Of a DNA stretch of 64,000 bases, positions 25,784 through 35,195 are shown piece after piece (the stretch's first letter is position 1; every line of letters begins with the position of its first letter). Source of the DNA: Rossellomorea aquimaris (GTDB lineage: Bacteria; Bacillota; Bacilli; Bacillales; Bacillaceae_B); contig NZ_JAIVAR010000008.1 of the NCBI RefSeq assembly GCF_020171925.1, forward strand, positions 27,055 through 91,054, read 5' to 3'. The notes below the pieces were generated by a model. It was not told where the DNA came from. It worked only from the letters and a program-made list of their open reading frames with translations, and ran no database searches. A program made the translations under genes and the position numbers.

Positions 25784-26971
25784 TCAGGGTTTCCAAAGGA
25801 CTTCTAGTAAATCTCCGTCAAATAAGTTGGTATCGATATTACATGCCTCGGCGTCGATGCCGTATTGCCAGCCAAGGGCAAGTGAATTGTCCGGGGCTTC
25901 CGGTGCGAAATCAGGGGCTTCTGCCTGCGTGGTGATACCCACATTCGGGGAAGCCGTCCAGATATAATTTTCTTTCAATAGATTGCCGTTTCGCTCCGCT
26001 GCCTGGTTGTACGCTTTATATAAGGCTCTGTCGGGATCGAATATGCCATAGATGCCAGATTCATATTTCGAGGAGGCCATCGTTTCAAACCAGCCTCTGA
26101 TAAACTCTGAATCTACCGGGTACGTCGGCTCGATATCCGCGAATAGGGCAACGCCTTCAGGGACTCCAAGATCATTTGCCCCCTTGATGGCGGCATTTGC
26201 CTGATTCACGCCATTTTCAAATCCTGTCGCATCGCTGAAATTATTATAGATTGGAAGGATATAGTCCCCTTTTGATTGGATCAGGTCCACCTGTTCAGCG
26301 GTTAAGCCGCGCGAGACCCCGTCTCGGGTTATGAGATAGCGTCCGAATACTTCAGGGTCACCGAAGTTCTCCCTTACGCACGCATAAAGATCTTCCGTTG
26401 TTTCACTGGCGGAATCGATGCCCCAGACGAGCTCCGGTGTCGGCTTTTGCCCGCCTTCATTTCCTTCTCCATTGTTTCCTCCTCCGCCATCATTCTTACG
26501 GCCATTCGTTTCGTTTCCTACATCATTCGTGACTTTCACATCGACATTGACCCCGAGATTGTTCAGGACGTTGTTGTCCAACCCGTAGCCACCGCTTCCG
26601 TTCAGGTAGTTTTTAAGGGAGTTGGAAAGAGTCCCTTCTGCTTTCCCTTCAAATTGATTGTCGATGGTGTTCGAGAAATTTGACTCTCCGTTTCCTTCTG
26701 CCAAGTTATCAATATCATTTCGGATATCATAATCGGTGTTACTGGTCATGTTATTGGTGATAGTGGTTTCTACATCAGAATTGCCGTAAATATTATTTTG
26801 GACATTGGTATGAATCGTGATCGTTGCATTGGATTGACCCGAGGATGAAGTCATGTTGGAATCGCCCCCCACCCGATGACTTCCATCCCTAAGGAAGAAG
26901 ATCAGAGTCGCTAAATAAAGGAGAATAAACAGGGAGGTGATTGCTGTAATCGTGTTTTTGCTAAAGTTCAT
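25784..26971 (-). CDS. Secreted Asn-rich protein with DUF1906 glycoside-hydrolase-like domain
   Basis: A 395-residue protein with an N-terminal membrane anchor or uncleaved signal (ITAITSLFILLYLATLIFFL). Residues ~35-180 form a low-complexity linker very rich in Asn, Thr, Ser and Gly (for example NNMTSNTDYDIRNDIDN), then a Gly/Asn spacer. From about residue 185 the DUF1906 (Rv2525c-like) TIM-barrel domain starts with WGIDSASETTEDLYACV and continues with FGRYL, ILPIYNNF, VALFADIEPTYP, GIYG and LGWQYG. Such domains occur in peptidoglycan- or glycan-associated surface proteins; catalysis is not established. An AGAAGGTGAG site precedes the ATG. The gene is monocistronic. Confidence 0.78.
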   Translation of the reverse strand: MNFSKNTITAITSLFILLYLATLIFFLRDGSHRVGGDSNMTSSSGQSNATITIHTNVQNNIYGNSDVETTITNNMTSNTDYDIRNDIDNLAEGNGESNFSNTIDNQFEGKAEGTLSNSLKNYLNGSGGYGLDNNVLNNLGVNVDVKVTNDVGNETNGRKNDGGGGNNGEGNEGGQKPTPELVWGIDSASETTEDLYACVRENFGDPEVFGRYLITRDGVSRGLTAEQVDLIQSKGDYILPIYNNFSDATGFENGVNQANAAIKGANDLGVPEGVALFADIEPTYPVDSEFIRGWFETMASSKYESGIYGIFDPDRALYKAYNQAAERNGNLLKENYIWTASPNVGITTQAEAPDFAPEAPDNSLALGWQYGIDAEACNIDTNLFDGDLLEVLWKP

Positions 26972-27123
26972 TTTCTCACCTTCTCATGCTGGTTCCTGAA
27001 GGGTTGACCCATCCTGAAACCATGGAATTTTCCTGTTATTTTATGAGGACTGGGATGTTTTGGTGAGAAGTACAGCAGCCTAATATGATAAAGTAAGAAA
27101 AAAGGAAGGAAAGGGATTTTACG

Positions 27124-28341
27124 ATGACAAAGAAGCTTTATTATGATGATGCATACATAACAAGATTCGAGACGAGCATCACGAGACAGGGGCAGGAAGA
27201 AGACGGGCGTCCGTTCATTGTCCTGGAAGAAACGGCTTTCTATCCGACAGGAGGTGGCCAGCCATTTGATGAAGGGACACTCAATGGAACTCCGGTGACG
27301 GATGTTGAAGAGGTGGACGGGGAGATCCGTCATTATCTTGAAACGCGGATTGCGGGACGAGCTGAAACGGTTACCGGAAAAATCGATTGGACGAGACGTT
27401 TCGACCATATGCAGCAGCATGCCGGGCAGCATATCCTATCCGCTGCCTTCGCGGAAGCGCTCGATTATGAAACGGTCAGTTTTCATTTGGGGAAAGACAT
27501 CCTGACCATCGACCTCGCTGTTGAAAGGATGAAGTGGGAGGATGCCCAGAAAGCTGAAGAATTAGCCAATGAAGTGATCAGGAAGGCAAGACCGATCGAG
27601 ACGAAATGGATGACGGCAGAAGAAGCGGCTGCGTACCCGCTTCGTAAAGATCTTGCCGTATCCGATCAAGTCCGTTTGGTCATCATCCCTGATTTTGACT
27701 ACAACGGCTGCGGCGGCACGCACCCACGCTCCACATCAGAAGTCGGTGCCATCAAGATCCTCGACTGGGAGAAGCATAAAGGGCACATCCGGCTCCAATT
27801 TGTGTGCGGGGACCGGGTATTGAGGCAACTTCACGAGAAGAACGAAGTCTTAAAGGAACTGACATCCGTTCTTCAATCTCCACAGGACAAAATGAAAGAC
27901 GCTGCCTCCCAGCTGATTGCTAAAGCCAAGGACCAGGAAAAGCAGATAGCCGAGTTGAAGCAGGAACTTTTAAAAGATGAAGCGAAAGAACTCCAAGGTA
28001 TGGCCATGCCGCTTGCAAATGGGGCGACCTTTATCAAAGGAGCCTATCAAAACCGTCCCGTCCAGGAGCTTCAACAATTAGCACGTGAGATTGTGGCGGA
28101 TACAGAAGAAGCGGTTGTATTCTTTGCCGTCCATAACGCTGACAAACTCCAGGTCGTAGGAGCAAAAGGGAAGAAGGCTGACCAAAACTTAAAAACACTC
28201 GCTCCCGCCATTTTCGCCCTCGTCAATGGAAAAGGTGGAGGAAGAGAAGACTTCATCCAAGGAGGTGGGGAACCGGTTATCTCACCACAAGCTTTGTTGG
28301 ATAAGGTAGAAAACATGTTAATTGAACAAATTACGAACTAA
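27124..28341 (+). CDS. Alanyl-tRNA editing protein (AlaX-L type)
   Basis: A 405-residue free-standing editing factor that hydrolyses mischarged Ser-tRNA(Ala) (and possibly Gly-tRNA(Ala)). The N-terminal part matches the AlaRS N-terminal beta-barrel (ETAFYPTGGGQPFD). The editing core has the zinc ligands in HMQQHAGQHIL and CGGTHPRSTSEVG. The C-terminus is a DHHA1 domain (ending GGGREDFIQGGGEP), the feature that separates long AlaX-L from short AlaX. There is no synthetase catalytic domain. The ATG follows GGAAGGAAAGGG. Monocistronic. Confidence 0.9.
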   Translation: MTKKLYYDDAYITRFETSITRQGQEEDGRPFIVLEETAFYPTGGGQPFDEGTLNGTPVTDVEEVDGEIRHYLETRIAGRAETVTGKIDWTRRFDHMQQHAGQHILSAAFAEALDYETVSFHLGKDILTIDLAVERMKWEDAQKAEELANEVIRKARPIETKWMTAEEAAAYPLRKDLAVSDQVRLVIIPDFDYNGCGGTHPRSTSEVGAIKILDWEKHKGHIRLQFVCGDRVLRQLHEKNEVLKELTSVLQSPQDKMKDAASQLIAKAKDQEKQIAELKQELLKDEAKELQGMAMPLANGATFIKGAYQNRPVQELQQLAREIVADTEEAVVFFAVHNADKLQVVGAKGKKADQNLKTLAPAIFALVNGKGGGREDFIQGGGEPVISPQALLDKVENMLIEQITN

Positions 28342-28370
28342 AATATCCCAAATTATAGATAGTGAATCCT

Positions 28371-28404
28371 AGAAAGCTCCCCGTTCCGTATCGGGGAGCT
28401 TTCT
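28371..28404 (+). terminator. Hairpin after the AlaX gene
   Basis: AGAAAGCTCCCCG pairs perfectly with CGGGGAGCTTTCT over an eight-base loop. The T-tail is short. Confidence 0.7.
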
Positions 28405-28887
28405 GTATGGGGTGGGGTATTTCAAAAATCAAAACCACACAAATAATTACAATTACCTACTAAATTTAACATTTGTAATAAACCACCTAAAAATTACCAC
28501 GTATTGAACTTCTTCAACGGTTGAAAATTTAACATTATAACTTTAGGTTTAGAACTTAATACCTATGTAAGCGCATCTCCTAACATGTGCTTCTAGTCCC
28601 AAACTAACAGACGGGATTCGACACTCTCCGGCACTCATTGACGTTCGTTCCACCTGATGATAATTAATATATAGGAAAAATTCATGAACAAAAGGTGACA
28701 GTCAGGTTTTTAAACGTGAAATTAGTGGTAAATAAGAGTTGATTTAATTCCAGAATATTGAAACGTGATTCATTTGTATCATTTTGGGATGGGAATGACA
28801 TCCTGTTCATTTCCCATTCGTATATGGGTCTAATGAAAAGGAATTGAGAGATACATAAATATCATCAGGACAAAAGGAGAGAAGCAT
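28405..28887. other. Intergenic leader ahead of the Tad-locus, nothing firm
   Basis: About 480 bases with no reading frame or repeat I can support. It must hold the promoter of the Tad operon; a TGTAACATT/AATGTTACA-like inverted symmetry is not convincing, and no riboswitch core is visible. Confidence 0.35.
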
Positions 28888-30207
28888 ATGAGGAAATTGG
28901 CAGCACTCTTGATCAGCTGTTCCTTGATCGGCCTGGCCGGTTGTTCAGGAGAAGAAACCGCAAATAAAGACAAAAAAGAACCAGCTCCCAATGAAACTAA
29001 AAAGACAGAAGAAAAAGCAGCTGCGAATTTCCCTGAGGCCCCGGCAGAAGCAGAAGAAATCGTAGAGCAGCCTTACGGGGGAAAAATGCAGGAAGTTGTC
29101 AAAAAGGTTGAAAACGGGACAGAAACAGATATCGATAAGATGGAAGATATCATGAAGGATTTCCCGGTCGAAGGGCTGAGTGAAGAAGAGATCTTCAACG
29201 GAATTGTTAGTTGGTTCGCACTCGATTATACAGAACCATACGATGCTTTGAAAAATTATGATCCCGACTTTGGGGAATACGAAATCGCAGCAAAAGAAGA
29301 AAAGAAAAAGAATGTGGTCATCCTGATCGATTCAAGCGGGAGCATGGCTGCAGAAGTGAGCGGCGGCCAGAAGATGGAATTAGCCAAAGAAGCAGTCGGC
29401 AAATTTGCTGCAGGCTTTCCTGATGACGCGACCATCTCCCTGAGAGTCTATGGACATAAGGGAACGGGTTCTGACGAAGATAAAAACCTATCCTGCTCAA
29501 GCGATGAGCTTATATACGAACCAGATACATATGATCAGTCATCTTTTGATAAAGCACTGACACAGTTTAAACCAAGCGGATGGACCCCACTTGGATCATC
29601 ACTGAAGTCAGCTTACGAAGACCTTAAACAAAAAGCGGGTGATGACACCGAGAACATCGTGTATGTCGTCAGCGACGGCGTCGAAACCTGCGACGGCAAT
29701 CCTGTCGAAGAAGCTGGTAAACTTGCAGACTCAGATTTGAAGGCAACAGTAAACATCATAGGATTCGATGTCTACGATGAAGGCCAACAGCAGCTAAAAT
29801 CAGCGGCCGAAGCCGGCAACGGAAAGTACGCTACCGTTAACAGCAAAGATGAACTCGAGAATTCACTCCAGGAGCTACTTGATAACGCAGTGGAGAAAAT
29901 CGAAAGAAACTTTGATAAAGCATCCAGCGGAATCGAGATCAATAACAGATCCGTAGCCCTTCAACAGCAGGTGGATGACCTTGGCAGGACGTTTGATGAA
30001 CTTTCGTTAGCTGAAAGGGGTATTTTTGAGGAGGCCATCTCATACCTGCAAGATAAGGAAAAAATCGACCGAGATACATCAATGGCAGTGGATGACCTGG
30101 CAAATGAAAGACTTGAAACGTTAGAGGATTTTTCAGAAGATCTTGTAATCGAAGCAAGGGAGAAAGTGAAGAGTGAGAGGGAGAGTTTGTTTGAGGCGAT
30201 GGAATGA
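28888..30207 (+). CDS. VWA-domain lipoprotein at head of Tad locus
   Basis: A 439-residue lipoprotein (lipobox GLAGC) with an acidic/basic linker and a von Willebrand A domain at about residues 140-320. The MIDAS site is complete: DSSGSMA, the Thr in GWTPLGSSL, and the Asp in VVSDGVETCDG. The last ~100 residues are helical and charged. It resembles B. subtilis YwmC/YwmD-type lipoproteins. VWA proteins accompany several pilus systems, where they bind metal and contact surfaces or pilin, and this gene lies 18 bases before the next gene of the run. An AAAGGAGAG site precedes the ATG. Confidence 0.8.
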   Translation: MRKLAALLISCSLIGLAGCSGEETANKDKKEPAPNETKKTEEKAAANFPEAPAEAEEIVEQPYGGKMQEVVKKVENGTETDIDKMEDIMKDFPVEGLSEEEIFNGIVSWFALDYTEPYDALKNYDPDFGEYEIAAKEEKKKNVVILIDSSGSMAAEVSGGQKMELAKEAVGKFAAGFPDDATISLRVYGHKGTGSDEDKNLSCSSDELIYEPDTYDQSSFDKALTQFKPSGWTPLGSSLKSAYEDLKQKAGDDTENIVYVVSDGVETCDGNPVEEAGKLADSDLKATVNIIGFDVYDEGQQQLKSAAEAGNGKYATVNSKDELENSLQELLDNAVEKIERNFDKASSGIEINNRSVALQQQVDDLGRTFDELSLAERGIFEEAISYLQDKEKIDRDTSMAVDDLANERLETLEDFSEDLVIEAREKVKSERESLFEAME

Positions 30208-30225
30208 TGAGGGGAGAGGTGAAGG

Positions 30226-30921
30226 ATGTATATTGTAGTCGATGAATCGTTAGGCTTACCTAAAAACCTATTAACGGAAGTTCAAATTCGCCCCACATCT
30301 TTAAAGAAAGATATTTCATTGTCAGATGCCATAGCAAAAGCTAAGAAAGGTTGGGGGATGAGAAAACTTCCATTAGCTATTGGCTCGACTGAAGAGCTTC
30401 TTGAGGAAGTGCACGGGTGGGCAATGAAGGACCATGAAGTTCTTTATATTTATGATGAACACACGATAAACGCCGAATGGGTAAAGAGATTTCAGAATTG
30501 GTTCTATCCCAACCAACATCTCTATCTTGTAAATGGGACAGTCCATAGAGGCTTGGCCCTGCATTTACTCTCTAACAGAAACCAAATTCCTGCTCTGTTA
30601 GAGAGTGGTCAAACGGGATATGTCATAACTTCCAATTCAAAGTATTTAGAGGAAAGGTTTTATTTGAAAATGGGAACAAAGAAGCCCAAAAAATATTACT
30701 TGATCAAAAATAGAGTAATGGAAAACAGTGCTTCTTCCATCGGTGAACTGGTGGAGGAAATTATGCGGAAGCACCCTGGGGAAAGATGGCTGGTAACCTC
30801 TAATCATGACTTCCAAGCTAATGAGATCAATGGAGAGTATTTCAAACTTGAAGAAAGTGCGTTTCCGATTAACAGCCAGAATATTTATTTATATCCTCTT
30901 CAACAAGAAAATTTTGAATAA
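30226..30921 (+). CDS. Unknown protein in the Tad operon
   Basis: A 231-residue soluble protein with no signal peptide or membrane segment. It has a mixed alpha/beta pattern (EVLYIYDEHTINAEWVKRFQNW; GYVITSNSKYLEERFYLK; RWLVTSNHDFQANEI). It starts 18 bases after the VWA lipoprotein and ends 15 bases before cpaB, so it belongs to the operon. I do not recognise the family. A role in the assembly or regulation of the pilus is inferred only from position. Confidence 0.6.
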   Translation: MYIVVDESLGLPKNLLTEVQIRPTSLKKDISLSDAIAKAKKGWGMRKLPLAIGSTEELLEEVHGWAMKDHEVLYIYDEHTINAEWVKRFQNWFYPNQHLYLVNGTVHRGLALHLLSNRNQIPALLESGQTGYVITSNSKYLEERFYLKMGTKKPKKYYLIKNRVMENSASSIGELVEEIMRKHPGERWLVTSNHDFQANEINGEYFKLEESAFPINSQNIYLYPLQQENFE

Positions 30922-30936
30922 TGGAGTGAACAGTCG

Positions 30937-31725
30937 ATGATCGACTCGAAAAGGAAAGCCATCATATTTTTATCACTATCCTTTATATTGGCGGTTGTGG
31001 CGGCCGGAGTCATTCTTGTCCAAATCAGCCAGGCACAGGAACGTCTTGGAGAAACAGTGAAAGTAGCTGCAGCTGCTGAGGATATTAAATCCTATCATGA
31101 AATTGATTTGGAAGAAGATATCAAGTGGATAGAACTTCCGAAAAGCAGTGCATATGAATCTTTCATAACGGATGAAAAAGAATTACAAAATGTTATTTCA
31201 CTAGTTGATATAAATGAGAATGATATCCTGACAGGGACCCTGGTGAGGGAGAAGGTCAACATCCCTGCTGATGAGCGAGTTGTCTGGTTGAATGCTACAG
31301 AAATTGTCCTGATTGATCAGGACGTAGTAGAAGGAGATCAGGTAGATATCATTGTTTCAAGAGAGATCGATAAGAAACTTGAAACAAAGAGGTTGTTAAG
31401 TAATATACCGGTTGTTCAAATCGAAAGCCCTGGTGAAGAACAGGAAGATGGACCAGGACAAAGAATCAAAATTTCATTATCGGTAGAAGAAGCTGAACAG
31501 CTGATACACTACCAAAACTTCGCTAAACAAATCAGGGTCTTGCGTGTCAACCAAGTAGCGGATGAATCGAAGGAAGCTCAACCAGAGCAAAAAAAGGAAG
31601 CAGAGGTAAAGAAGGAAGAGCGGCCGAAACAGCAGCCTAAAGAAACACAAACACAAGATGAGAAAAAGGATGAATCTAAAAAGCCGGCCCAGCCAGCTGA
31701 TCAAAAAAAGCAAGAAGGGCAATAA
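30937..31725 (+). CDS. cpaB: Flp pilus assembly protein CpaB/RcpC (SAF domain)
   Basis: A 262-residue protein with one N-terminal membrane helix (IIFLSLSFILAVVAAGVIL) followed by a SAF-type domain: VKVAAAAEDIKSYHEIDLEEDIKW, then ENDILTGTLVREKVN, and a second half with DVVEGDQVDIIVSRE. This is the CpaB/RcpC layout. The C-terminal ~60 residues are a Lys/Glu/Gln/Pro-rich disordered tail (EAEVKKEERPKQQPKETQ). CpaB is an outside-facing component that stabilises the pilus or its passage through the envelope. It is followed by the TadZ-like ATPase after a 53-base gap. Confidence 0.78.
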   Translation: MIDSKRKAIIFLSLSFILAVVAAGVILVQISQAQERLGETVKVAAAAEDIKSYHEIDLEEDIKWIELPKSSAYESFITDEKELQNVISLVDINENDILTGTLVREKVNIPADERVVWLNATEIVLIDQDVVEGDQVDIIVSREIDKKLETKRLLSNIPVVQIESPGEEQEDGPGQRIKISLSVEEAEQLIHYQNFAKQIRVLRVNQVADESKEAQPEQKKEAEVKKEERPKQQPKETQTQDEKKDESKKPAQPADQKKQEGQ

Positions 31726-31778
31726 TGCACCTGAAATCTAATTGGCTCTGTTGCTAAAGTGCAGCATGAGGAAAATAT

Positions 31779-32930
31779 GTGGATCTGGAAGGATGCGACA
31801 TTGTGAGTAAATTTAATGCCATACTAATAACAAAAGATCAAGAATGGAGTGAACGGTTTAAGGATTTTGAGGGAAAGCATCAGTTAGATCTGACTGTCAC
31901 TCCTGAGTGGAAGAAAACCATAGGAAATCAGCAACATTACCATTATTATTTCGTAGATGTGGACACGGTTGAGTACCCAAATCAACTCCAATTTACAAGC
32001 TCGAGTTATGTAATTGGTCTTTCGCGAACTGCAGACTTTGACCAAACAAGGGAGTGGCTGACCGCTGGAGCGAAGGATCTTGTTGTTTTTCCTAAAGAAC
32101 AAAATAGATTGGAAGATTTAATCCGAGAGAGTAAGCAGCAAATTCAATTTCATAGAGAAACGGAAATTGGATATGGGAGTGGAGAAGTACATGCCTTTTA
32201 CAGTGCCAAAGGGGGGAGCGGAAAAACCCTTCTGGCTGCCATGATGGGCCAGTCACTTAGTGTCCACCATGGACAAAAAGTGCTGATAGTGGACTTAAAC
32301 GCTCAGTTTGGTGCCATAGACAGTTTGTTCGGTCTGCAGCCTCCACGTTCATATTATGACCTTATACCGGTTATGGATGAAATGGAAATGAGGCATTTGC
32401 AAAACATCGCCATAGATGATGAGGAAAATGGCGTCACAATTATTACAGGGCCATCCAACCCGGCAAAGGCAGAAGAAATATCGGACGAATTAATCTCAAA
32501 GTTGATCAGAGTGGCAAGGTCACACTATGACTATATCATTCTCGATTTGCCATCCACCATTAATTCGATTACGTTTACTGGCTTGAGTGAAGCCACCAGA
32601 ATTCATTATGTCCTAACCCCAGACAGCCTGGGGATGAGATGCTTTAAATATGCAAATGAATTATTTGAACGTTTTCAGCTGGGGGTGAACGGAACCCTTT
32701 CCATCGTTTTAAATCGCACGCATCCCAAGTCGGAGCTGCATAAGAAAGATATCGAGAAAATCATCGCAAAGAACATAGATGGCACGATTTCCTCCGATTT
32801 CTTTGGAATTCAGCCTTACATGAATATGGGGGTAAGCTTCTTCAAAAAGAAGAAGGATAAAGGAAGCTCGAAAACCTCAAAAGATATGAAAAAATATGTG
32901 GAAGAGACCATAAATCAGGAAATGAGGTGA
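31779..32930 (+). CDS. cpaE: CpaE/TadZ-like localisation ATPase
   Basis: A 383-residue ParA/MinD-type protein. The N-terminal ~120 residues look like the atypical receiver domain of TadZ (ending GAKDLVVFPKEQN). The deviant Walker A SAKGGSGKT is at about residues 142-150, then IVDLNAQFGAIDSLFG, and YDYIILDLPS as Walker B-like strand. TadZ places the Tad machinery in the cell. Two GTG starts are possible, 31779 (after GAGG) and 31803 (after GGAAGG); I list the first. The stop is 4 bases before cpaF. Confidence 0.8.
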   Translation: MDLEGCDIVSKFNAILITKDQEWSERFKDFEGKHQLDLTVTPEWKKTIGNQQHYHYYFVDVDTVEYPNQLQFTSSSYVIGLSRTADFDQTREWLTAGAKDLVVFPKEQNRLEDLIRESKQQIQFHRETEIGYGSGEVHAFYSAKGGSGKTLLAAMMGQSLSVHHGQKVLIVDLNAQFGAIDSLFGLQPPRSYYDLIPVMDEMEMRHLQNIAIDDEENGVTIITGPSNPAKAEEISDELISKLIRVARSHYDYIILDLPSTINSITFTGLSEATRIHYVLTPDSLGMRCFKYANELFERFQLGVNGTLSIVLNRTHPKSELHKKDIEKIIAKNIDGTISSDFFGIQPYMNMGVSFFKKKKDKGSSKTSKDMKKYVEETINQEMR

Positions 32931-32934
32931 TAGC

Positions 32935-34263
32935 ATGTCCTGGGTTGAAAAAGCTGCGTCACAACGACCGACAAAAACTCAATGGAATGTGGGCCAAAGC
33001 CAAGTCGACGTCTGGGTAAGGCATTATAAAAACAGGTTGATCAAAGAGGCGAACTTAGAAAACATCACGACCATGAATCCTGTTGAACGTAAAAAGACCA
33101 TCGAACGGCTTGTAAAACAGATGATAAATGAAGAAAAAGTCATCATTCCGAATGATCAAACAGAAGAAATCGTTCAGCAAATCATCAACGAATCAGTGGG
33201 TTACGGCCCGCTTGAGGAATTGCTGCGTGACGAATCCATCACCGAGATCATGGTGAATGGTCCACACGAAGTGTTTATTGAAAGAAGCGGTAAGCTTGAG
33301 GAAACGAATGTAAAGTTCAAGGATGATGAACATGTCCGTCACATCATTGACCGGATCATTGCACCCCTGGGGAGAAGGATTGATGAAAGTTCCCCTATGG
33401 TGGATGCTCGTCTGCAGGACGGAAGCCGTGTAAATGCCGTCATCCCGCCTGTCAGTATAGACGGAGCGTCCATTTCTATCAGGAAATTCAAGAAAGACCC
33501 ATTCAAGCTGCAGGATCTCCAATCATTCGGAAGTTTCTCCAGCGATATGGGTGAATTCCTCCAGGCTGCCGTGAAAGCCAAGACCAATATCCTTGTATCA
33601 GGGGGGACGGGAAGTGGTAAGACAACTCTATTGAATGTGCTGTCAGACTCCATCCCTTACGGGGAAAGAATCGTGACTATTGAGGATATGGCAGAACTTC
33701 GTTTCTCCTATGATAACTTGGTCCGGCTTGAAGCAAGACCGCCGAACATGGAGGGGAAAGGAGAAATCACCATCAGGCATCTGGTTAAAAACGCCTTACG
33801 GATGAGACCGGACAGAATCATCGTCGGGGAGGTCCGCGGTTCGGAAGCCATCGATATGCTGCAAGCGATGAATACCGGCCATGAAGGATCTTTGACCACG
33901 GTTCACGCCAATAGCCCTAAAGATGCCCTGGGGCGTTTGGAAGCGATGGTCATCATGTCCGGACTTCCATTAACGGTAGACGTCATCCGCGGCTATTTTG
34001 TAGGAGCGCTGGACTTGATTGTCCAGACGTCTAGATTCTCAGATGGGAAAAGAAGGATCGTCAATATCGCAGAGCTAGTGGAGGAAGACGGAGAAATATT
34101 TGCAAAGGACATTTTCAGATTCAATCGCACCGCCACTAAAGCAGACGGGACGATTGAAGGAGAGTTTGTCCCAACGGGATATATTCCCAATGTCTATAAA
34201 CGATTTGTTTCTTATGGAATCAATTTTGATAAATCAATCTTAACTGAAGGTGTTCTCACATGA
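32935..34263 (+). CDS. cpaF: Tad secretion ATPase CpaF/TadA
   Basis: A 442-residue type II/IV secretion ATPase that powers pilus extension and retraction. An N-terminal helical part leads into [22 protein letters not shown]. The motor core has Walker [14 protein letters not shown] (Lys229), an Asp box [12 protein letters not shown], Walker [13 protein letters not shown] and a His box [13 protein letters not shown]. The sequence is typical of CpaF and complete. Its 3' end overlaps tadB by 4 bases (ATGA). Confidence 0.93.
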   Translation: MSWVEKAASQRPTKTQWNVGQSQVDVWVRHYKNRLIKEANLENITTMNPVERKKTIERLVKQMINEEKVIIPNDQTEEIVQQIINESVGYGPLEELLRDESITEIMVNGPHEVFIERSGKLEETNVKFKDDEHVRHIIDRIIAPLGRRIDESSPMVDARLQDGSRVNAVIPPVSIDGASISIRKFKKDPFKLQDLQSFGSFSSDMGEFLQAAVKAKTNILVSGGTGSGKTTLLNVLSDSIPYGERIVTIEDMAELRFSYDNLVRLEARPPNMEGKGEITIRHLVKNALRMRPDRIIVGEVRGSEAIDMLQAMNTGHEGSLTTVHANSPKDALGRLEAMVIMSGLPLTVDVIRGYFVGALDLIVQTSRFSDGKRRIVNIAELVEEDGEIFAKDIFRFNRTATKADGTIEGEFVPTGYIPNVYKRFVSYGINFDKSILTEGVLT

Positions 34264-35192
34264 ACCCGGCATGGATCATTTTGGCCGCAAGCATGTTTAC
34301 CTTTGCCGTTTCCGTCTTTTATTTCATTTCTTATCGAAGTATGAAAGATACCAAGAAAAGAGTAGATTCATGGTTTGAGAGTGAAGAGCTCAATGAGAGG
34401 CGGAGTTTCGTCTTCCTGATTGGGGATAAATTCGATGGTTCTGAGTTATCTGAAGAACTGGAGAAGAAGCTTATCCAAGGGAGTATTCCCTTAAAACCTT
34501 CTGAATATATGAGCCTTTATCTGTTAGCGATTGGTGCATTGACTCTGTTGAATCGCTTTCTGTTTGGTCTATATTGGTTGATGTCCCTGTTATTCGCTTA
34601 CCTTATTATTTTGCTTGGTTCCAAGCTTCTCCTTAACTCCAGAAAAAACAAGAGAACAGAGACATTCAATAATCAGCTGCCGGAAATTTGCCGGATGATG
34701 AGTAACGGGATAAAGGCAGGTCAGACCATTCCTCAGGCGATTGAAATGGTGAGCAGGGACATTAAAGAACCAAGTGCTGAAGAGTTCCGCAAAATGGATC
34801 ATCAATTGAAGCTGGGGGACAGCCTCGAGCTGGTCATGAATGAATTCCGTGAGCGGATAGCAAGTAATGACATCAATATTTTTGTCAGCACGATCTTGAT
34901 TCAACAAAAGGTCGGAGGGAATTTGGCAGAGGTGCTTTCAACGATGGCAGAGACACTTGAAGAAAGAAGCAGGGTGCATAAAGAAATCGCAACTGTTACA
35001 GCGGAGAGTAAATCGGTCGCCTATATACTCGTCGTCATGCCGTTTCTGATGGCGCTGATGATGAACCTGTTCATTAAAGGGTTCCTGAATGTTCTCTTCA
35101 CTCCATTTGGCTTACTGCTCTTTGCTGTCTTTACCATGATTGTCATGTTCGCCTTCATATTAATCAAGCGTCTGACGCATATAAGGGTGTAG
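34260..35192 (+). CDS. tadB: Tad inner-membrane platform protein TadB
   Basis: A 310-residue T2SF-domain protein. The N-terminal helix and a central hairpin (YLLAIGALTLLNRFLFGLYW) flank the cytoplasmic T2SF core with EICRMMSNGIKAGQTIPQAIE and QQKVGGNLAEVLSTMAETL, and a C-terminal membrane pair follows. TadB and TadC together form the platform that transmits the CpaF motor stroke. It overlaps cpaF and is followed 4 bases later by tadC. Confidence 0.85.
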   Translation: MNPAWIILAASMFTFAVSVFYFISYRSMKDTKKRVDSWFESEELNERRSFVFLIGDKFDGSELSEELEKKLIQGSIPLKPSEYMSLYLLAIGALTLLNRFLFGLYWLMSLLFAYLIILLGSKLLLNSRKNKRTETFNNQLPEICRMMSNGIKAGQTIPQAIEMVSRDIKEPSAEEFRKMDHQLKLGDSLELVMNEFRERIASNDINIFVSTILIQQKVGGNLAEVLSTMAETLEERSRVHKEIATVTAESKSVAYILVVMPFLMALMMNLFIKGFLNVLFTPFGLLLFAVFTMIVMFAFILIKRLTHIRV

Positions 35193-35195
35193 AGA

